In this document: one piece after another, positions 30,305-33,229 of the stretch | Position numbering within the stretch: position 1 is the first letter of the stretch | Layout: every line of letters starts with the position of its first letter | Assembly (NCBI GenBank): GCA_945871085.1 | Contig: CAMBVX010000027.1 | Location: 1-33,229, forward strand | Direction of reading: 5' to 3' | DNA from: Opitutus sp. GAS368 | Lineage (GTDB): Bacteria; Verrucomicrobiota; Verrucomicrobiia; Opitutales; Opitutaceae | Length of the DNA stretch: 33,229 bases | The notes under the pieces: model-generated | What the model was told of the DNA's origin: nothing | Seen by the model: only the letters and a program-made list of their open reading frames with translations | Databases searched by the model: none | Position numbers and translations under genes: made by a program

Positions 30305-33136
30305 ATGAAAACACCCCGCCTGTTCATCGTCTTCACTCTGCTCGCCCTGATTGGCTCCGCCGCGGCGTCCGCTCAGACCGTCCTCTCGGGCGCCATCACC
30401 AACTCTGCCACCGGACGCGCCCTCGAAGGTGCGCGCGTTGCGCTCCGCGGCACGGACCGGGCCACCGTGACCGATCCGCTCGGCGTCTACCGCTTCGAAA
30501 ACCTTCCCGCCGGGCTCACCACGGTCGAAGCCTCTTACTCCGGTTTGGACCCCGCAACGCAATCCGTCACGGTGGTTGCCGGGCAGGAGGTTCGCTCCGA
30601 TTTTGCGCTTACTTCACAAATCTACGCATTGACGAAATTTGTCGTGGCCGGCGAGCGCGAGGGCAACGCCCAGGCCGTGACCCTCCAACGCCTCTCGTCC
30701 GGGGTGAAGAACGTCGTTTCGACCGACGCCTTCGGCAACCTCGCGGGCAACCCCGCCGATCTGCTCGTGCGTCTGCCCGGCGTGGAGGGCGCCACCGTCG
30801 ACGGGACCGTGCGCTATGTCCGCATCCGCGGCCTCAATCAGAATCTCACGACCATCACCATGGACGGAAACCGACTCGCCGATGCAGCCTCGGCCGGATC
30901 CACGCGTGAGTATCAGTTCCAAACCGTCAGCGCCGACACCATCGAGCGCATGGAGGTCATCAAGTCTCCGACACCCGACATGGACGGAGATTCAATCGGC
31001 GGCGCCGTGAACATGGTTTCGAAAACCGGCTTCAACACCAAGGGTCGCTTTCTCCGCGGCTCGTTTGGCCTCACCTACCGGCCGCTCGACGATCGCATGA
31101 CCGGCCTCCCTTACAACTACGCCATTTCCTACTCCGAGGTCTTCAAAGACAAATTGGCGATCGCGCTCAACTTCGGCCACCGGACACTCTTCACACCCCA
31201 GGACACGTTTAACCAAGCGCATCAGGCCCTGCCGAATGGTGCGACGGGTCCGGCTTACACTTATCAAGCGGCTTTTGTCGACGAGCGCCTCGTGACCTCT
31301 CGTTGGGGTGGCGGCCTGCGGCTCGACTACAAACTCAGTGAGCAGGTGAAAATTTATGGCAGCACCACCGTGAACCGACTGACCGATCATGACACGGACC
31401 GGATCGCCACGTTTACCACCCCGCAAACCATCGCGACCCTGGACGCGACCGGCAATCCCACCGGCGCCGGCGGAATCCTCCCCAACTTCACCAACGAGCT
31501 GACTTCCGTGCGCGGCATCGCCAACAGCACGTTCAACATTCAAGCCGACAACGCCTACAAAGACGCGCGCACGCTCTTTCACCAAGTGGGCGGTTCCTAT
31601 CAGGGCAAGGCGCTGTCGGCCGATTGGAACCTCTACAAATCCGACTCGAAATCCAACTACTCCGGCCAGCGCAACCTTGGGTTCACCGCTCGCGGCATCG
31701 GCTACACGATCGATCGCCGGACCAACTCCGACTATCCGCTCGTCACCCAAACCTCGGGGCCAAACCTCGCGGACTTGGCGAGCTACAACGACAATCGCTA
31801 CCGCATCGACCGCCGCGCAGGTTGGGATGGCTACGAAGGCGCATCCCTCAACGTCTCACAAAAATTCGCGACGTCACTCCCGACGATGCTCAAGGCCGGC
31901 CTCCGTCGCCGCGACCAACGCCGCGTGCTCGAGGCGACGCAGTGGAGCGGCACCTATGTCGGGCCCGACGGCGTCATGGGCTTGAATGCAGCCACGGGGC
32001 GCAACGACGATAATCTCGCCCAGTTTGGCCTCATTGAGCGCGGACAACTCCACACGAGCTACGTGAATTTTCCCAACGTCCCCGTGCCCGCGTTTCCCGG
32101 ACACACCAATAAACTCATCGACACTGCGTTTGAGACTCAGCCCGGACTCTTCCGTCGAGAAGTGGCGGCCAACGTGCAGGCGCAGCTCACCGGCAACCAA
32201 CTGTTCGAGGAGAAGATCGACGCCGCCTACCTCATGGGAAGCGTCGACCTCGGAAAGCTCAACGTGCTCGCCGGCGTGCGCATCGAGCGCACGAAGGCAA
32301 CCGGGGTAGGCGCGTTGCAAGCCCTCACCGCGGCCGAGCGCGCGCTCCGCGCCGCCTACGTCGGAACCGTGACCGACACTGAAAATGCACGGCGCACCAT
32401 CGCCGAGTTTGGCGGGCGTCAGACCCGCTCCGGCGACTACCAAAACGTGCTGCCGGGCCTACACCTCAAGTATTCGCCTCAGCCCCGCCTGGTGACGCGT
32501 TTCAGTTTTGCGACCAACGTGGGCCGGCCCGGCATCGGACAGCTGATTCCCCGCACGACGGTCAACTTCGACAACCAAACCATCTCCACCAGCAATCCCA
32601 GCCTGAAGCCCCAGACCGCGAAAAACTACGATTTGTCCGCGGAATATTACTTCGAGCCCGCGGGCATGGTCTCAGTCGGCCTCTTCCAGAAAGACATCAA
32701 AAACTTCATCTACACCTCTGGCGGCGCCCTCGTGCCGGCCGGAGCGGACAACGGCTTCGGCGGCGACTACACCGGCTATGCGCTCACCACCCAATACAAT
32801 GGCGGCAGCGCCAAAGTCCGCGGACTCGAGCTGAACTACAGCCAGCAGTTCACGTTTCTGCCCGGTGTGTTTGCCGGCCTCGGGGCCTACGCCAACTACA
32901 CCCGCATGGAAACCGCAGGAAACTACGGTGCCGGCAACGCCATCGCGCTCGCCCCCAATCCGAAAGGCAAAGTCGCCGGCTTCAATCCCGAGACCGCGAA
33001 TTTCGGCGTCTCCTACATTCGTAATCAAGTGACCGTCCGCCTGCAGTTCACCCACCGGGCCCGCTACCTCACCACCTACAATAGAGCCCGTCCCAAGTTC
33101 GTAATACGTTGTAAAACAAGTGATAAAGTAAAGTGA
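30305..33136 (+). CDS. TonB-dependent receptor, 3' end replaced (truncated)
   Basis: From the ATG at 30305 (MKTPRLFIVFTLLALIGSAAASAQ, split signal peptide of about 24 residues) the frame gives 943 aa. It has a carboxypeptidase-regulatory-like domain (GAITNSATGRALEGARVAL), a plug (NPADLLVRLPGVEG, VRIRGLNQNLTTITMDG, GGAVNMVSKTGF), then a barrel with VGLFQKDIKNFIY and VRGLELNYSQQF. The last native part is QFTHRARYLTTYN. From about 33083 the sequence changes to RARPKFVIRCKTSDKVK and stops, so the final barrel strands and aromatic C-terminus, normally perhaps 50-100 residues more, are missing. The protein probably cannot be inserted by the BAM complex. The substrate is unknown. It should be read as a disrupted gene. 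Confidence 0.88.
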   Translation: MKTPRLFIVFTLLALIGSAAASAQTVLSGAITNSATGRALEGARVALRGTDRATVTDPLGVYRFENLPAGLTTVEASYSGLDPATQSVTVVAGQEVRSDFALTSQIYALTKFVVAGEREGNAQAVTLQRLSSGVKNVVSTDAFGNLAGNPADLLVRLPGVEGATVDGTVRYVRIRGLNQNLTTITMDGNRLADAASAGSTREYQFQTVSADTIERMEVIKSPTPDMDGDSIGGAVNMVSKTGFNTKGRFLRGSFGLTYRPLDDRMTGLPYNYAISYSEVFKDKLAIALNFGHRTLFTPQDTFNQAHQALPNGATGPAYTYQAAFVDERLVTSRWGGGLRLDYKLSEQVKIYGSTTVNRLTDHDTDRIATFTTPQTIATLDATGNPTGAGGILPNFTNELTSVRGIANSTFNIQADNAYKDARTLFHQVGGSYQGKALSADWNLYKSDSKSNYSGQRNLGFTARGIGYTIDRRTNSDYPLVTQTSGPNLADLASYNDNRYRIDRRAGWDGYEGASLNVSQKFATSLPTMLKAGLRRRDQRRVLEATQWSGTYVGPDGVMGLNAATGRNDDNLAQFGLIERGQLHTSYVNFPNVPVPAFPGHTNKLIDTAFETQPGLFRREVAANVQAQLTGNQLFEEKIDAAYLMGSVDLGKLNVLAGVRIERTKATGVGALQALTAAERALRAAYVGTVTDTENARRTIAEFGGRQTRSGDYQNVLPGLHLKYSPQPRLVTRFSFATNVGRPGIGQLIPRTTVNFDNQTISTSNPSLKPQTAKNYDLSAEYYFEPAGMVSVGLFQKDIKNFIYTSGGALVPAGADNGFGGDYTGYALTTQYNGGSAKVRGLELNYSQQFTFLPGVFAGLGAYANYTRMETAGNYGAGNAIALAPNPKGKVAGFNPETANFGVSYIRNQVTVRLQFTHRARYLTTYNRARPKFVIRCKTSDKVK

Positions 33137-33186
33137 TAAGGGTCGAAAACAGGCGGATTACCTGGCTTTGGTCAAAAAACGGCCGC

Positions 33187-33192
33187 TATAAT
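33187..33192 (+). promoter_or_regulatory. TATAAT -10 box before the edge ORF
   Basis: A perfect TATAAT stands 10 bp before the ATG at 33202. The best -35 candidate (TGGCTT at 33163-33168, 18-bp spacing) is weak. It would drive the gene inside the probable mobile element. Confidence 0.45.
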
Positions 33193-33201
33193 TTGGCTAC
33201 G

Positions 33202-33229
33202 ATGACAAACAAGCGCACCGTCGTTGAAG
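33202..33229 (+). CDS. Start of a gene in the IS-like segment (possible transposase), cut by the edge
   Basis: Only MTNKRTVVE can be read before the window ends. By position, behind a terminal-repeat-like end and a TATAAT box, it is probably the transposase, but nine residues do not identify it. Confidence 0.35.

Larger units (their letters stand above)
33083..33229 (+). mobile_element. Probable left end of an insertion sequence
   Basis: At about 33083 receptor coding sequence changes abruptly to AT-richer DNA starting GAGCCCGTCCCAAG, a terminal-repeat-like sequence similar in style to some IS ends. Some 120 bp later comes a TATAAT box and an ATG-initiated frame running off the window. The right end and target duplication lie outside, so the family cannot be named. 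Base composition and the loss of receptor sense support insertion over gradual decay. Confidence 0.6.

Overview
The window is GC-rich, gene-dense bacterial chromosomal DNA. It most resembles Verrucomicrobiota of the Opitutaceae type. The reasons are: a PocR-domain AraC regulator, two large TonB-dependent receptors with carboxypeptidase-regulatory N-termini, a fused ccoNO cbb3 oxidase cluster, a CMP-KDO synthetase (Gram-negative outer membrane), and start codons that almost never carry a Shine-Dalgarno sequence. This is inference from gene style; there is no rRNA or other marker gene in the window.

Layout. (1) 1-9004, housekeeping: a partial lysine 2,3-aminomutase (minus), a four-histidine-box membrane hydroxylase (plus), carA (plus), kdsB (minus), a PTS HPr protein with a clear terminator (plus), then a minus-strand run of two DUF4097 beta-solenoid proteins, an M32 carboxypeptidase and a TatD nuclease. 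A 76-bp element with terminal inverted repeats fills the junction between the last two. (2) 9272-17645, minus strand: a complete cbb3 oxidase locus in transcription order DUF2934 protein, ccoS, ccoNO, ccoQ, ccoP, ccoG, a 52-aa one-helix protein in the ccoH/fixH position, a SafE-like membrane protein, and ccoI. It supplies a high-affinity terminal oxidase together with its electron-transfer, copper-delivery and assembly factors. (3) 17821-23403: an unrecognised Cys-containing protein, the PocR/AraC regulator, a minus-strand trio (secreted endonuclease/exonuclease/phosphatase-fold protein, ArsC/Spx protein, small unknown) joined by two ATGA overlaps, a lone ABC ATPase, a frameshifted TPR-like remnant and a two-CBS protein. 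(4) 23667-27525, minus strand: a TonB-dependent receptor followed 13 bp later by a lipoprotein beta-propeller phytase, a probable phytate-scavenging pair. (5) 27526-29840, plus strand: kynU and kynB of tryptophan/kynurenine breakdown. Three nearly identical 23-bp dyads lie in front of kynU (two) and between kynU and kynB (one), and look like operators of a local regulator. (6) 29841-33229: an in-frame C-terminal remnant of a HupE/UreJ-like membrane protein, then a second TonB-dependent receptor whose 3' end is replaced by what looks like the left end of an insertion sequence running off the window.

The strongest observations are the shared kyn dyad, the IS-like truncation of the second receptor, the element filling the tatD/M32 junction, the exact 18-residue solenoid of one DUF4097 protein, and the slimmed cbb3 operon (fused CcoNO, one-heme CcoP, one-helix FixH-like protein). 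I see no CRISPR array, tRNA, rRNA or prophage, and no clearly new defence or metabolic system.
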